A DNA stretch of 36,853 nucleotides from Legionellaceae bacterium (GCA_030148065.1 JASBUC010000065.1:1-36853), one strand, 5' to 3'. Shown: positions 16,705 through 24,881, numbered from the stretch's first letter. Numbers and translations: made by a program. The notes: a model not told the origin generated them from the sequence alone.

Positions 16705-18540
16705 ATGTTTTCTTATAACCGTTTTTGGCACTTCTGGCACCGTCTGGACAATCGTTACTACGCACGTGCAGCGATGATTACTGCCGCACTCTTTTTAGTC
16801 GCAGTGGGCGTTGCGTTTCCTGTTGTTTGGGCAGTTCCCGTACTCTTTGCCCTATCATCGATTGTGCCCGCCTTACTAACAGCTGGCGTCATGAGACTTT
16901 TTAAAAAAGCTTCTAACTTTTTTTATCAAAAACAGAGTGATACCCTAGAGCAGTTAAAGCAGGCCTCAACGGATGAGCTCTACAAAGAGCAAGTTGATTA
17001 CTACCTCACTCGCCACATAGTTTGCCCGAGTGAATTGTTAAATGGCGAGAAAATTACCATCACCAATCTTAAGTCAACACTAACCTCTCGCTCACCACTG
17101 ACTCTAGAGACAAGCCAGAAGCTTGACCCCAAAGAGCGACCCAACCTTAATTTTAACCGTAATAAGGCCTACAGTGATGACAAGGCAGAACTCTTTATTA
17201 AGAGCGTGGAAGCACGAGATGGACTCTGTGAAATCGCAGCCATCGAAATGGCCGCACTGTGTGGTTTAGAAGACTGCGTACTACCAAGTGCCGTCTCAAA
17301 TAAAAGCATGCAGGACTTTGTCAGCTCGCATCAAACCAGCGAAGAGACAAACTCTGATGAGCTGCTCTTATCTCGAGAGAAAATAGCCGCACTGATTGCA
17401 ACAAGAAAAGAGGTTAAAAACACCGCTAAGGTGCAAGATGCGGTGGCAACCTTTATTAGTAAGTTAAAGACGTCACACTATCGCCGGCAAGCAGAAGAAG
17501 GAAAACTACAAAAGCTCTCTCTGCTCCAAACGCTTCTACCCAATGCCAAAGATGGCCTAAGCTGGTTTAAAGAGCTCTATAATGTTCCATACTACCCACC
17601 CGGTGCTGCCCCCTTTCCAACAACCAGTGCTGAGAAAACACGACGAGCAGAAGAGCGCCTCAAAGCCAAAGAATTGTTAGAGAGCATCGATCAGCACTCT
17701 TTTGAAGAGGCTTTTTTATTGCAACTCATCTTAGGCTCTGCCGATGCCAACCCTGGCAATACGTTGTTTGAAACCAAAACACTTGATAAAGGTGACAAAA
17801 CAACACGCCTTTATAGCATCGATCACGAACGCATAATGCCAGATGATAACTATGATGTTACTAAGCGCATGCCAATTATGAATGGCCCTGGCCATTGCGA
17901 GGAGCGCGCCGTCGAACACGTTTTTCCAATCCGACTTTGGTTAGCAGGCCTACCGCAAGCAGAGCTGCCCTTTTCAAGAGAAACCTTAAGCAAAATGCTG
18001 ACAACACTTGATCCAGAGAGATTAGCTGGCTACCACCGACAGAAAAAGCTCTTTTCTGGCGCAGAAGTTGGTGCCCAACTAGACAGAGTCCAGCTAATCA
18101 GAACGCTGTTTGAAAAAGAGCTTAACAAGGATACGATTACACTTTCTCCAAAGGCTCTTTTCTTAAAGTTTGTGAACAACCACCCAAGCTATGAGTTTCT
18201 AAAAAGCATGAAGCTCTCTGATTTTTCAACCTTCATGTTGCTAGGACAAATACCAGAGGGCGCGGACTGGAGTCTTATCAGACACCCATTGAAAGACTTT
18301 CAGATCTGGGGACGCATTATTGAGATGGTGACAAACAGTCAACGAGGTATGGCGCCGTTCTCTGCTGAGAATTTCGCACGCTCTGCCGCTCTCTATGCAG
18401 TCTTTTATAACTTAACTGCAACGCAGCAGCTCATTGAAGGCGTCAATAAAATAGGCCTTACCATTATTGAAACACTCACCGAACAATTGCTGGCAAAAGA
18501 CGCCACGGCAACATCGAGCCAACAAGCAGCTCTTAACTAG
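16705..18540 (+). CDS. Membrane-anchored protein with PI3/4-kinase-like catalytic core
   Basis: A 611-aa protein of unrecognised family. Residues ~21-63 form two hydrophobic segments (AAMITAALFLVAVGVAF; PVLFALSSIVPALLTAGVM), presumably a membrane hairpin. The middle shows a kinase-like order of motifs: LFIKS with K166 as candidate ATP-binding lysine, a following helix with E176/E181 (LCEIAAIEMAALCGL), VLPSAV, then GSADANPGNTLF with D347 and N352 as catalytic Asp and metal-binding Asn, and YSIDHE with D373 as second metal ligand. This spacing resembles PI3/4-kinase-fold and related bacterial effector kinases. Activity and substrate are unknown. Excellent ribosome binding site (AAGGGAG). The upstream CTTAAT tandem suggests PmrA control. 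An alternative is a non-catalytic relative. Confidence 0.75.
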   Translation: MFSYNRFWHFWHRLDNRYYARAAMITAALFLVAVGVAFPVVWAVPVLFALSSIVPALLTAGVMRLFKKASNFFYQKQSDTLEQLKQASTDELYKEQVDYYLTRHIVCPSELLNGEKITITNLKSTLTSRSPLTLETSQKLDPKERPNLNFNRNKAYSDDKAELFIKSVEARDGLCEIAAIEMAALCGLEDCVLPSAVSNKSMQDFVSSHQTSEETNSDELLLSREKIAALIATRKEVKNTAKVQDAVATFISKLKTSHYRRQAEEGKLQKLSLLQTLLPNAKDGLSWFKELYNVPYYPPGAAPFPTTSAEKTRRAEERLKAKELLESIDQHSFEEAFLLQLILGSADANPGNTLFETKTLDKGDKTTRLYSIDHERIMPDDNYDVTKRMPIMNGPGHCEERAVEHVFPIRLWLAGLPQAELPFSRETLSKMLTTLDPERLAGYHRQKKLFSGAEVGAQLDRVQLIRTLFEKELNKDTITLSPKALFLKFVNNHPSYEFLKSMKLSDFSTFMLLGQIPEGADWSLIRHPLKDFQIWGRIIEMVTNSQRGMAPFSAENFARSAALYAVFYNLTATQQLIEGVNKIGLTIIETLTEQLLAKDATATSSQQAALN

Positions 18541-18547
18541 TCCTTTG

Positions 18548-18579
18548 GACTAGGGGTTCTTGTAAAGGGATCCCTAGTC
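18548..18579. terminator. 8-bp inverted repeat at the convergent gene end
   Basis: GACTAGGG (18548-18555) pairs perfectly with CCCTAGTC (18572-18579) around a 16-nt loop, touching the stop codon of the minus-strand gene. A short AAGGC/GCCTT repeat follows inside that gene. There is no T-run, so it could be a processing or attenuation hairpin and not a simple intrinsic terminator. Confidence 0.45.
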
Positions 18580-19264
18580 AAGGCTTTGGCGCCTTGCTTA
18601 CTTGAACCTGACAAAGCCTTTGCATGTCTTTAAAAGAAGCCGTCTCTGTGAACGTCCCCAGACTTCTCTCTAAATCAAAACACCCCACTTCACCATTGAC
18701 CACCTGACTCAAGCGCTTTACATGTAAAAGACAAAACTTAAGAAACGATTGGGCAAGTGCAGGCGTTAGAATTCTCTCAAATTGACAAAATTTGAAATCT
18801 TGTTTAAAACGTTTCTTGACCAAATCTTCCCGGTTGATGTCTATCTTATACTCGTTTTGAAAACGTTGTAGAAAATCATAACAAAGATCGGCGCAAAAAA
18901 GGCAAAGGGCGCTGGGGTGCTCAAGTGCTAGACGGATAAAGTTATTCTTAAACGCCTCCTCGCAATGACTATAGTCTTCTGCAAGTTTTGCAGCCGTTTC
19001 ACAGCCAGCAAACAAGCCCTGTAACTCTTTTGCGGCTTTTGCGTTCAGCGAAACGTATTTAGGACTCGAGAGTACATAATAAGCGACGGCAAAACGCTCT
19101 TCTGCAGCACCAGAAAAATAGGCACTTAGCACCTCTTTACGACTCTTATCTAAAAAGCACTCTGGCTTAGTTTTACTGTCAAACGTTGCCATTTCCTGCT
19201 CTAAGCGCTCTCTTGCGGCCTTTAAGCCTTTGCTAGTTAAGGTAATTTTGGAAAAATTCCGCAT
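18578..19264 (-). CDS. Helical protein of unknown function
   Basis: A 228-aa protein I do not recognise. It is soluble, helical and Cys-rich (about nine Cys, including LCLFCADLCYDF and KFCLLHVKR), without a signal peptide or membrane helix. It begins MRNFSKITLTSKG and lies downstream of fur on the same strand, 88 bp away. It has its own promoter, with a perfect extended -10 at 19308-19316. An effector or accessory role is possible, but nothing in the sequence decides it. Confidence 0.65.
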   Translation of the reverse strand: MRNFSKITLTSKGLKAARERLEQEMATFDSKTKPECFLDKSRKEVLSAYFSGAAEERFAVAYYVLSSPKYVSLNAKAAKELQGLFAGCETAAKLAEDYSHCEEAFKNNFIRLALEHPSALCLFCADLCYDFLQRFQNEYKIDINREDLVKKRFKQDFKFCQFERILTPALAQSFLKFCLLHVKRLSQVVNGEVGCFDLERSLGTFTETASFKDMQRLCQVQVSKAPKP

Positions 19265-19307
19265 AAAGCTTAAATATCACACCTAATAAATACTAGTATT
19301 GATTAAA

Positions 19308-19316
19308 ATTATAGCA
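19308..19316 (-). promoter_or_regulatory. Extended -10 promoter of the 228-aa gene
   Basis: On the minus strand TGC is directly followed by a perfect TATAAT (19313-19308), 43 bp upstream of the ATG. No good -35 is present, as expected for an extended -10 promoter. Confidence 0.5.
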
Positions 19317-19352
19317 TTATCCAGTCTATTACGATGCTTCAAACCATTCTCT

Positions 19353-19796
19353 TTACGATTGCTTGTTGGTTTGACACTCGCCACAGACGCCATAGAGGTT
19401 CAAACTGTGATCAATTATTTTGAAGTTCGCATTTTTCGCCACAACTTCTTGTTGCGCTTCAATGGTTTCATCTAAAAACTCTTCAACTTTATTGCATTTT
19501 ACACAAACTAAATGATCATGATGTTCAGCAGCAGCAATCTCATAAACAGCATGCCCGCCTTCAAAATTATGTCGTTTCACAATGTTGGCTGATTCAAACT
19601 GTGTCAATACTCGGTAAATGGTGGCTAAGCCTACCTCTTCTCCTTGAGCAATTAGAGTCTTATAAATCATTTCAGCGCTGTAGTGCTGATTTTCCCCGCT
19701 TTCTAGGATGTGCAACACTTTCATTCTAGGAAGCGTCACTTTTAGACCGGCGTCTTTTAATTGTTGGGTATTTAGACGTTCTTCATTATTGCTCAT
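19353..19796 (-). CDS. fur: Ferric uptake regulator
   Basis: Fur is an iron-responsive dimeric repressor. The protein from ATG 19796 is 147 aa. QLKDAGLKVTLPRMKVLHIL and the VGLATIYRVLTQFESANIVKRHNFEGG winged-helix region define the DNA-binding domain. The dimerisation/metal domain has HHDHLVCVKCNKVEEF and a C-terminal CGEC, a second Cys pair for structural zinc. An in-frame TTG four codons upstream (19808) is possible, but the ATG giving MSNNEERLNTQQLK fits the family better. It is divergent from bamE, the arrangement known for fur and omlA in Pseudomonas. Confidence 0.96.
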   Translation of the reverse strand: MSNNEERLNTQQLKDAGLKVTLPRMKVLHILESGENQHYSAEMIYKTLIAQGEEVGLATIYRVLTQFESANIVKRHNFEGGHAVYEIAAAEHHDHLVCVKCNKVEEFLDETIEAQQEVVAKNANFKIIDHSLNLYGVCGECQTNKQS

Positions 19797-19872
19797 GATT
19801 GGTACCAAACTAGTGTTGTGATGAATGAAATAAGTGGTTATTATCGCTAAATTTAGAGACTTAAGTCAAAAA

Positions 19873-20184
19873 ATGAACCTAAAACCTTTCTTACTATTAA
19901 TTAGCTTGCCACTGCTTAGCCAGTGTCATTTTACCTTATTCCCAGACCGAATTGTGCAACAGGGTACCTACCTACCAGAGAGCAAAGTGAAACAACTAAA
20001 GGTTGGCATGAGTAAAGCACAGGTTGAAACCATTTTAGGCAGCAGCCTGCTTTCCTCAACCTTCGATAAAGAGCGGGTAGACTATGCCTTTACCTATAAG
20101 AAAGGAAGTGATCCCATGCGCTTGAAGCACTTAAGCTTAAGCTTTCAACACAACCGATTGGCCAACATTGATTTTGGCCAATAA
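19873..20184 (+). CDS. bamE: Outer membrane protein assembly factor BamE (SmpA/OmlA lipoprotein)
   Basis: BamE is a small outer-membrane lipoprotein of the BAM complex that inserts beta-barrel proteins. From ATG 19873 it is 103 aa: MNLKPFLLLISLPLLSQC with a lipobox LSQC, so Cys18 would be lipidated. It then has the SmpA/OmlA pattern VKQLKVGMSKAQVETILGSSLL and YAFTYKKG. The frame is open upstream to 19834, but those 13 residues would precede the signal peptide and look non-coding. It is divergent from fur. Confidence 0.92.
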   Translation: MNLKPFLLLISLPLLSQCHFTLFPDRIVQQGTYLPESKVKQLKVGMSKAQVETILGSSLLSSTFDKERVDYAFTYKKGSDPMRLKHLSLSFQHNRLANIDFGQ

Positions 20185-20200
20185 TGGAAAGACAGGCCAT

Positions 20201-22612
20201 TTAAGACCCCCTCATCCTGAGAGTAGGCGCCACCACACACCCCTCTTGGGCTGTTGGCTCTGGCCTTTTTTTAGTGCAACAAAGAAATCTCGGCCTGATT
20301 TGCTTAATACTTGCCATCGCTTGAGTAAGTGACTCCTGCGATGCAGTCCTCTTTGTTACCCCAGGTAGCGACTTAATTCGAGTGGCAAAGCCTAACACCA
20401 TTAAGGCTTGCACGGCCATCATTGAGGCCATCACCACAGGACTCATCGCCCCTATCGAGACGGCCAAACAGCAGGTTAAAACAATTGCTAACACATTATA
20501 AGCAAGACTTGCTCCCAGGCAGAGCTTGATAATAGACAGCGCGCCTTTTGAGAGTTTTAATAAATTGCCAACCGAATACAACGACTCGTTTTTAATGATG
20601 AAGTCTGCATTGGATTTGGTCGCCCGATCACCATTGTCAAAACTAACCCCGAGCCTTGCTTGCTTTAGAGCCAACAAATCATTTGCGCCATCGCCAACCA
20701 TCGCAATGGGGCCGTGAGAGCGCTCGAGCTGACTAAGAAGTGCACCTTTTGCCGTAGCACCAAGTACGGAGGCATAAACGTCTTTTTCATCAAGACCAAG
20801 CTGTGCGGTCAAGGACAAAGCAGAAAGTTTATCAGCGCCTGTTATGACAATCACTCGGTAGCCTTCCTTTTTTAAGGCTCGAATTGCAGGCTTTGCTTCT
20901 GGTTTTAGGGGATCTTGCATCTTAAGACGAGCAAGCAATGTTTTCTGCTCATCAAATAAATAGAGCTGGTTGGATTTTGCCCTAACCCCTTTCAAGCCAT
21001 GCTCTTTGGCAAAATCATTGTTTCCAAGATAGTAACGCTTGCCAAGGATAGAGGCATGAAGTCCCGTATTGCTGGTTAGATCAAAGCCATTGGCTTCTTC
21101 TATTAATACGCCCCCTTTCTCTTTGGCAAAGGCCGCAACTGTGTTGGCAATGGGGTGATTACTCTCTTTTTGTGCATGATTTTCTAAAGTATAGAGTAAG
21201 TTCATAATGGTTTGATACTGAGCACCTTCACTGACTTGCAATTCTTTAACACTCAGTTGGCCCTTCGTTAAGGTGCCATTTAAATCAAAAGCGACGGTCT
21301 TAATGTTGGCGGCTTTCTCCATGGCTTGCACATTATTAGTAATCACCCCTTCTCTGGCAATTCGGGAAGCACCTGCTCGAACCGCAAATGGCACAATTAA
21401 ACCTAAGGTACAAGGGCAAGCAGAAACCAACATGGCAAGAGCTGTGTGCAATGCCATTAAGGGGCCAGCAATGGCAAAGGTCATTAAGGCACACACAGCC
21501 GTCATTAGTAAAATAGAGGGGATGAAATAATTCATTATTTTATCAGCCACACTCTCAAGACTGGATTTATGCTCATCGAGTACTTCTAAGGCCTCTTCAA
21601 CTTTTACGGCATAACACTCATGTGCGCGTTTGCAGACTTTGAGTCTTAATGAGCCAGATTGAACCCGCATTCCAGCCAGCACCCCCATGCCAGGACTTGC
21701 AGGCTTTGCATTCAAGTCGCCATCTTGCATGGTGGTTATAATCTCTGCCTGAGTGTTTAGTACGATGCCATCAAGAGGAATCACCTCCCCAGGGTATACA
21801 ATAATTTCATCACCCAGCAAAACCTCGTCTCTTGCAACCACTTCAGGTTTTAAGACGCCGACTTTCAATGGGAATGGCTTTAGACGACTAACTTTTTGAG
21901 GCAAGCGTTCGCTAAAACGCTCACTAATTTCAAAGTTTTCTTGCATCTTACTTTTTAGATATTGCCCTAACCTGTGAGCCCCGAGAATTAAAAGCGCGGT
22001 ATGAAACTCCATACTCACCATGGGATTGACCAACGCCAACAGCGACACTAAAAGCGCACTCAAAGTGCTAATACTAAAGAGCAGATCCATTGAGGTTTGC
22101 TTCTTTCTTAAGCGACGCCAGGCCGTTTTATACATTTCAAAGCTGCTTAAGAGGCAAGCAGAGATTGAACTTAAGCTAATGCTCAGCAACCAAGGCCAAG
22201 TCAAAGGAGTACTAACAAAGGTTAAAACAAAGAGAGTCAAACCTAGTGGCAGCAGTAGCAAGCTTGCCAAAAGATGACCTCTTTGTTCTTTTTTGATATT
22301 TTTTTTGCTTAGTTTTGCTTTTTTCTGACGAAGCAGGTAGGCCTCATTACTGATTTCTTGTTCGCGCTCCTCAATAAGCACCTCATCATGGTTTGAAAAA
22401 GAAAAAACATCAGCCTCAAAGCCAACCTCATCTAAGGCTTTAATAATCTCATCCTTTTCAAGCTTATTGGCCGTAACGGTCACCATCTTACTGGTGGCAT
22501 GCGCTTTAATTCTAAACGATGGATCGCTTGAAAACTGTTCATTTAGCGAATTTTCAATGCTGTTAACACAAGAGATACAATGAATTCCAGGAACTGATAA
22601 AATGAGCTTCAC
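20201..22612 (-). CDS. Divergent heavy-metal P-type ATPase (CopA-like) with altered signature motifs
   Basis: A P1B-type metal pump by architecture, probably exporting Cu+ across the inner membrane. Numbering here is from TTG 22630; subtract 6 for GTG 22612. An N-terminal HMA domain has GIHCISC, followed by membrane helices, SACPCTLGL (C405-P-C407), the phospho-acceptor D449, NHP (491-493) and a GDG hinge (646-648). Signature motifs are altered: DLNGTLT for DKTGTLT, DGD where the actuator TGE is expected (~303-305), and GDGANDLLAL for GDGINDAPAL. The last helix lacks the usual MxxSS copper residues, although AYN remains. The C-terminus has a CC pair. No in-frame ATG exists near the start; GTG gives a typical HMA beginning. 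It lies 57 bp after the MAPEG gene. Confidence 0.82.
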   Translation of the reverse strand: MKLILSVPGIHCISCVNSIENSLNEQFSSDPSFRIKAHATSKMVTVTANKLEKDEIIKALDEVGFEADVFSFSNHDEVLIEEREQEISNEAYLLRQKKAKLSKKNIKKEQRGHLLASLLLLPLGLTLFVLTFVSTPLTWPWLLSISLSSISACLLSSFEMYKTAWRRLRKKQTSMDLLFSISTLSALLVSLLALVNPMVSMEFHTALLILGAHRLGQYLKSKMQENFEISERFSERLPQKVSRLKPFPLKVGVLKPEVVARDEVLLGDEIIVYPGEVIPLDGIVLNTQAEIITTMQDGDLNAKPASPGMGVLAGMRVQSGSLRLKVCKRAHECYAVKVEEALEVLDEHKSSLESVADKIMNYFIPSILLMTAVCALMTFAIAGPLMALHTALAMLVSACPCTLGLIVPFAVRAGASRIAREGVITNNVQAMEKAANIKTVAFDLNGTLTKGQLSVKELQVSEGAQYQTIMNLLYTLENHAQKESNHPIANTVAAFAKEKGGVLIEEANGFDLTSNTGLHASILGKRYYLGNNDFAKEHGLKGVRAKSNQLYLFDEQKTLLARLKMQDPLKPEAKPAIRALKKEGYRVIVITGADKLSALSLTAQLGLDEKDVYASVLGATAKGALLSQLERSHGPIAMVGDGANDLLALKQARLGVSFDNGDRATKSNADFIIKNESLYSVGNLLKLSKGALSIIKLCLGASLAYNVLAIVLTCCLAVSIGAMSPVVMASMMAVQALMVLGFATRIKSLPGVTKRTASQESLTQAMASIKQIRPRFLCCTKKRPEPTAQEGCVVAPTLRMRGS

Positions 22613-22640
22613 AACAACAACCGCACACAAAAGCTTGCAT
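22563..22640 (-). CDS. Possible Cys-rich leader peptide overlapping the ATPase start
   Basis: A 25-codon frame begins at ATG 22640 and ends at TAA, in a different frame from the ATPase. It spans the ATPase start and encodes MQAFVCGCCCEAHFISSW followed by seven residues, with four Cys within five positions. A Cys-rich upstream peptide before a metal transporter could couple translation to metal or thiol status, as known for some copper genes. The ribosome binding site is poor, so this may be chance. Confidence 0.25.
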   Translation of the reverse strand: MQAFVCGCCCEAHFISSWNSLYLLC

Positions 22641-22669
22641 GGTAGCGCTTAATTAAACAAAGTCAAAAT

Positions 22670-23095
22670 TTAAGCAACAATGGCTTTTATAATCAACTCT
22701 AAGATGTAAATCGCCGCGGCCAAATTGAGAAAGAGATTAATGGCCATGCCATAACGACGAAATTTATAGCTAGGATTACTCGACTGCTCCCGATAGACCA
22801 TGCTATAGGCATGCAAGGCGCGAGCTAAAATCAGTAAGAGACACAACACAATCTGGAGAACTGGGGCGGCTTCTAAAAAGGCTAAGACAAAAAGCAGTAA
22901 TAAGCTTATTGGCACCATTTCACAAAAGTTTCCATGCGCGCGAATAATGGCCAGTTGACTTTTTTCTTTGGGTAGAACGTAGTGATCACCACTTTCCTTT
23001 CGGGCTTTGATGGCCGCGATGGTTAAGACAAAATGCATAAGGGCCAAAATGGCCAACGTCACAAAACAAGCCGCTAATTGAACACCAAAGATCAT
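22670..23095 (-). CDS. MAPEG family membrane protein
   Basis: A 141-aa four-helix inner-membrane protein. RAHGNFCEMVPISLLLLFVLAF (about residues 52-73) is the MAPEG family signature (glutathione S-transferase/leukotriene C4 synthase-like membrane proteins, YecN type), followed by RALHAYSMVY. Bacterial members are mostly uncharacterised; some bind glutathione. It is upstream of the ATPase gene on the same strand and probably cotranscribed. A thiol-related link to metal export is only inference from position. Confidence 0.88.
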   Translation of the reverse strand: MIFGVQLAACFVTLAILALMHFVLTIAAIKARKESGDHYVLPKEKSQLAIIRAHGNFCEMVPISLLLLFVLAFLEAAPVLQIVLCLLLILARALHAYSMVYREQSSNPSYKFRRYGMAINLFLNLAAAIYILELIIKAIVA

Positions 23096-23173
23096 GGCAA
23101 CAGATCCTAATAGGTCGATATTGAGACTATAGCAGTTAAATAGACATTTGCGAACATTGTTTAATCATTGAGC

Positions 23174-23179
23174 TATAAT
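23174..23179 (+). promoter_or_regulatory. Perfect -10 (TATAAT) before the small Cys-rich gene
   Basis: TATAAT at 23174-23179. Transcription would start near 23186, downstream of a possible TTG start at 23179, which favours translation from ATG 23209. No good -35. Confidence 0.4.
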
Positions 23180-23208
23180 TGATAGATTACCTTCTTATGA
23201 GAGCATTC

Positions 23209-23454
23209 ATGAATCGATTAAGCCCCCTACTTCTACTCTTTGTCAGCTGTTTATGCTTTGCCACCAACGACCAGCTTACCAAGGTAATTATAGATCCGAG
23301 TGCTCCACAAGACATTGCCAAAGAAGAGTGCGTCAGTGAAAAATACAATCACTGTAATTTTCAGATGTGCTCTCTAAAAAGCAGTATCAGTGAGTCGCCC
23401 AATTGCCAAGAGATTTGCAAAGAGCAAGCTGAAACCGCCTGTCAAAAACATTAA
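23209..23454 (+). CDS. Small secreted Cys-rich protein
   Basis: From ATG 23209 the product is 81 aa. MNRLSPLLLLFVSCLCFA is a clear signal peptide; the mature ~63 residues contain six cysteines (ECVSEKYNHCNFQMC, NCQEICKEQ, TACQKH), suggesting three disulfides in the periplasm or outside. The frame extends upstream to 23179, but that part overlaps the -10 and would spoil the signal peptide. GAGA 7 bp upstream may be the ribosome binding site. Family not recognised. It is divergent from MAPEG and convergent with the next gene. Confidence 0.65.
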   Translation: MNRLSPLLLLFVSCLCFATNDQLTKVIIDPSAPQDIAKEECVSEKYNHCNFQMCSLKSSISESPNCQEICKEQAETACQKH

Positions 23455-23459
23455 AGTAT

Positions 23460-23500
23460 CTTGAGTATATGAACCCCGCTCAAGGGACCAAAAGGATCCC
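23460..23500. terminator. Paired hairpins between convergent small genes
   Basis: CTTGAG/CTCAAG (23460-23465 and 23479-23484) is followed at once by GGGACC-AAAA-GGATCCC (23484-23500, one bulge). There is no T-run. The position between converging genes suggests transcription end or RNA processing. Confidence 0.4.
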
Positions 23501-23517
23501 GAACTAGAGTCGATTAC

Positions 23518-23970
23518 TCAGCTAGTAGAGTCACTCGTTGTTTGTGATTGCAAACACCGGGTTTGCGCACCCTTCAAGGCCTTCATTAAGCCATCTTGGT
23601 AACTTTTTTGCGAGCTATCCTTATCTTTGGTTGATTTTGCCAGAGCCACAAATGCCTTTCCAAGTTTGCTGTCTGTTGAGATGCACTGGCAATGCCCTTT
23701 GATGGTTGCCCAAATGCGCTTTTTTTCTTTCTCGTTGTACTTTAATTTACTTTCTGAAAAAATTTCTTTTTCTTTTTGTTTCGCGCCCGCCAAACAAGAC
23801 TCATTGAACACTTTCTGAAACTTTGTCACCGTCTCTGGCCCTATCTCTTCCTTGGAGGTGGCAATTTGATGGATTAGAGCATTAAACGGGTCAACCTCTG
23901 CACTTTTTTCATCGGCCGAGTAAGCAAGTGTTGCAGAAAGTAAGGCAAACAAAAGAATCACACTTTTCAT
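23518..23970 (-). CDS. Periplasmic protein of unknown function
   Basis: From the ATG at 23970 the product is 150 aa with signal peptide MKSVILLFALLSATLAYSAD. The mature part is Lys/Glu-rich and helical, with Cys in ESCLAG, GHCQCIS and RCLQS. An upstream frame extension of 18 residues is open but would place the signal peptide internally, so it is probably not translated. I do not recognise the family. The CQC arrangement within a helical Lys-rich domain resembles small uncharacterised exported proteins of intracellular gammaproteobacteria, by impression only. Confidence 0.65.
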   Translation of the reverse strand: MKSVILLFALLSATLAYSADEKSAEVDPFNALIHQIATSKEEIGPETVTKFQKVFNESCLAGAKQKEKEIFSESKLKYNEKEKKRIWATIKGHCQCISTDSKLGKAFVALAKSTKDKDSSQKSYQDGLMKALKGAQTRCLQSQTTSDSTS

Positions 23971-24080
23971 AATTATCCCAAGGAATATTTTTCTAATAGT
24001 GATTCTATCGACAAAAGACACCATCTCTTTAGGCCCATAGAGATCCGTGAGCTTTAGAGCATAAGAAAGAAAAAACGTCG

Positions 24081-24881
24081 CTAGTGAAACATTTTATAGG
24101 CTGTGATGAGTAATACCACGATAAAAATTCCTTTCAACACTTTAGCCGGAAAGCGCTTAGCCAAACGCGCACCAACATAACTACCAGGCAACCCGCCAAT
24201 AAGAAGGCTAACGAGCGCAATTAAGGAGACATAGCCAAGACTCCCAGCAGGCAACCCCTTTCTATCTAGGCCTGCTAGAATGTAGATAATGGCACCTAAG
24301 CCCGATATAACGGGTGTTAGACTCGCAGCAGTGCCAACCGCAACACGCATTTGGCGACCACGCCATAAAAGATAGGGCACCATCAAGGTAGAACCACCAA
24401 TGCCAACAATGGCAGAGACAAAGCCCACTAATACAGAAAACAAGCGATCTTTATAAGGCTTTTGATGAGAGGGTGCACTCGTGTGATGCTCAGAGCCAAA
24501 AATGAGTTTTTGCAAAAGAAGGCCCGCTGAAAAGAAGCAAAATAAGCCAAAAAAGGACTTAAGCACCCCCCCTTCTAAACTGTCTGCCAACATCGCTCCA
24601 CAAAATGAGCCCAGCAGCGCACCTGGACTGAAGCGTTTAAAGTCCTGCCAATCGACGTTACACTGCTTATGATGCTGATACACTGCATACGGACCATTAA
24701 ACATCATAAAACCTAGTGAGGTACCGATGGCCATGTGCATCGAGAGGTTGCCGTCAAATACATGCGCAAAAATAGCGTATAATATCGGCACAATAATGAT
24801 GCCGCCCCCGACGCCTAAAAGGCCTGCCAACAGCCCTGAGCCAACACCTGTTAATAAATAAATAATCCCAATCGCTAACAT
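24081..24881 (-). CDS. TauE/SafE (TSUP) family permease
   Basis: A 266-aa inner-membrane protein with about eight helices in two repeats. Each half begins with the TSUP glycine motif: LLAGLLGVGGGIIIVPILYA near residue 20 and VSAIVGIGGSTLMVPYLLW near 155. A charged loop near the middle (GSEHHTSAPSHQKPYKDR) separates the halves. TSUP proteins move small sulfur or organic anions such as sulfite or sulfonates; the substrate here is unknown. ATG 24881 is chosen over the GTG one codon upstream. Confidence 0.92.
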   Translation of the reverse strand: MLAIGIIYLLTGVGSGLLAGLLGVGGGIIIVPILYAIFAHVFDGNLSMHMAIGTSLGFMMFNGPYAVYQHHKQCNVDWQDFKRFSPGALLGSFCGAMLADSLEGGVLKSFFGLFCFFSAGLLLQKLIFGSEHHTSAPSHQKPYKDRLFSVLVGFVSAIVGIGGSTLMVPYLLWRGRQMRVAVGTAASLTPVISGLGAIIYILAGLDRKGLPAGSLGYVSLIALVSLLIGGLPGSYVGARLAKRFPAKVLKGIFIVVLLITAYKMFH

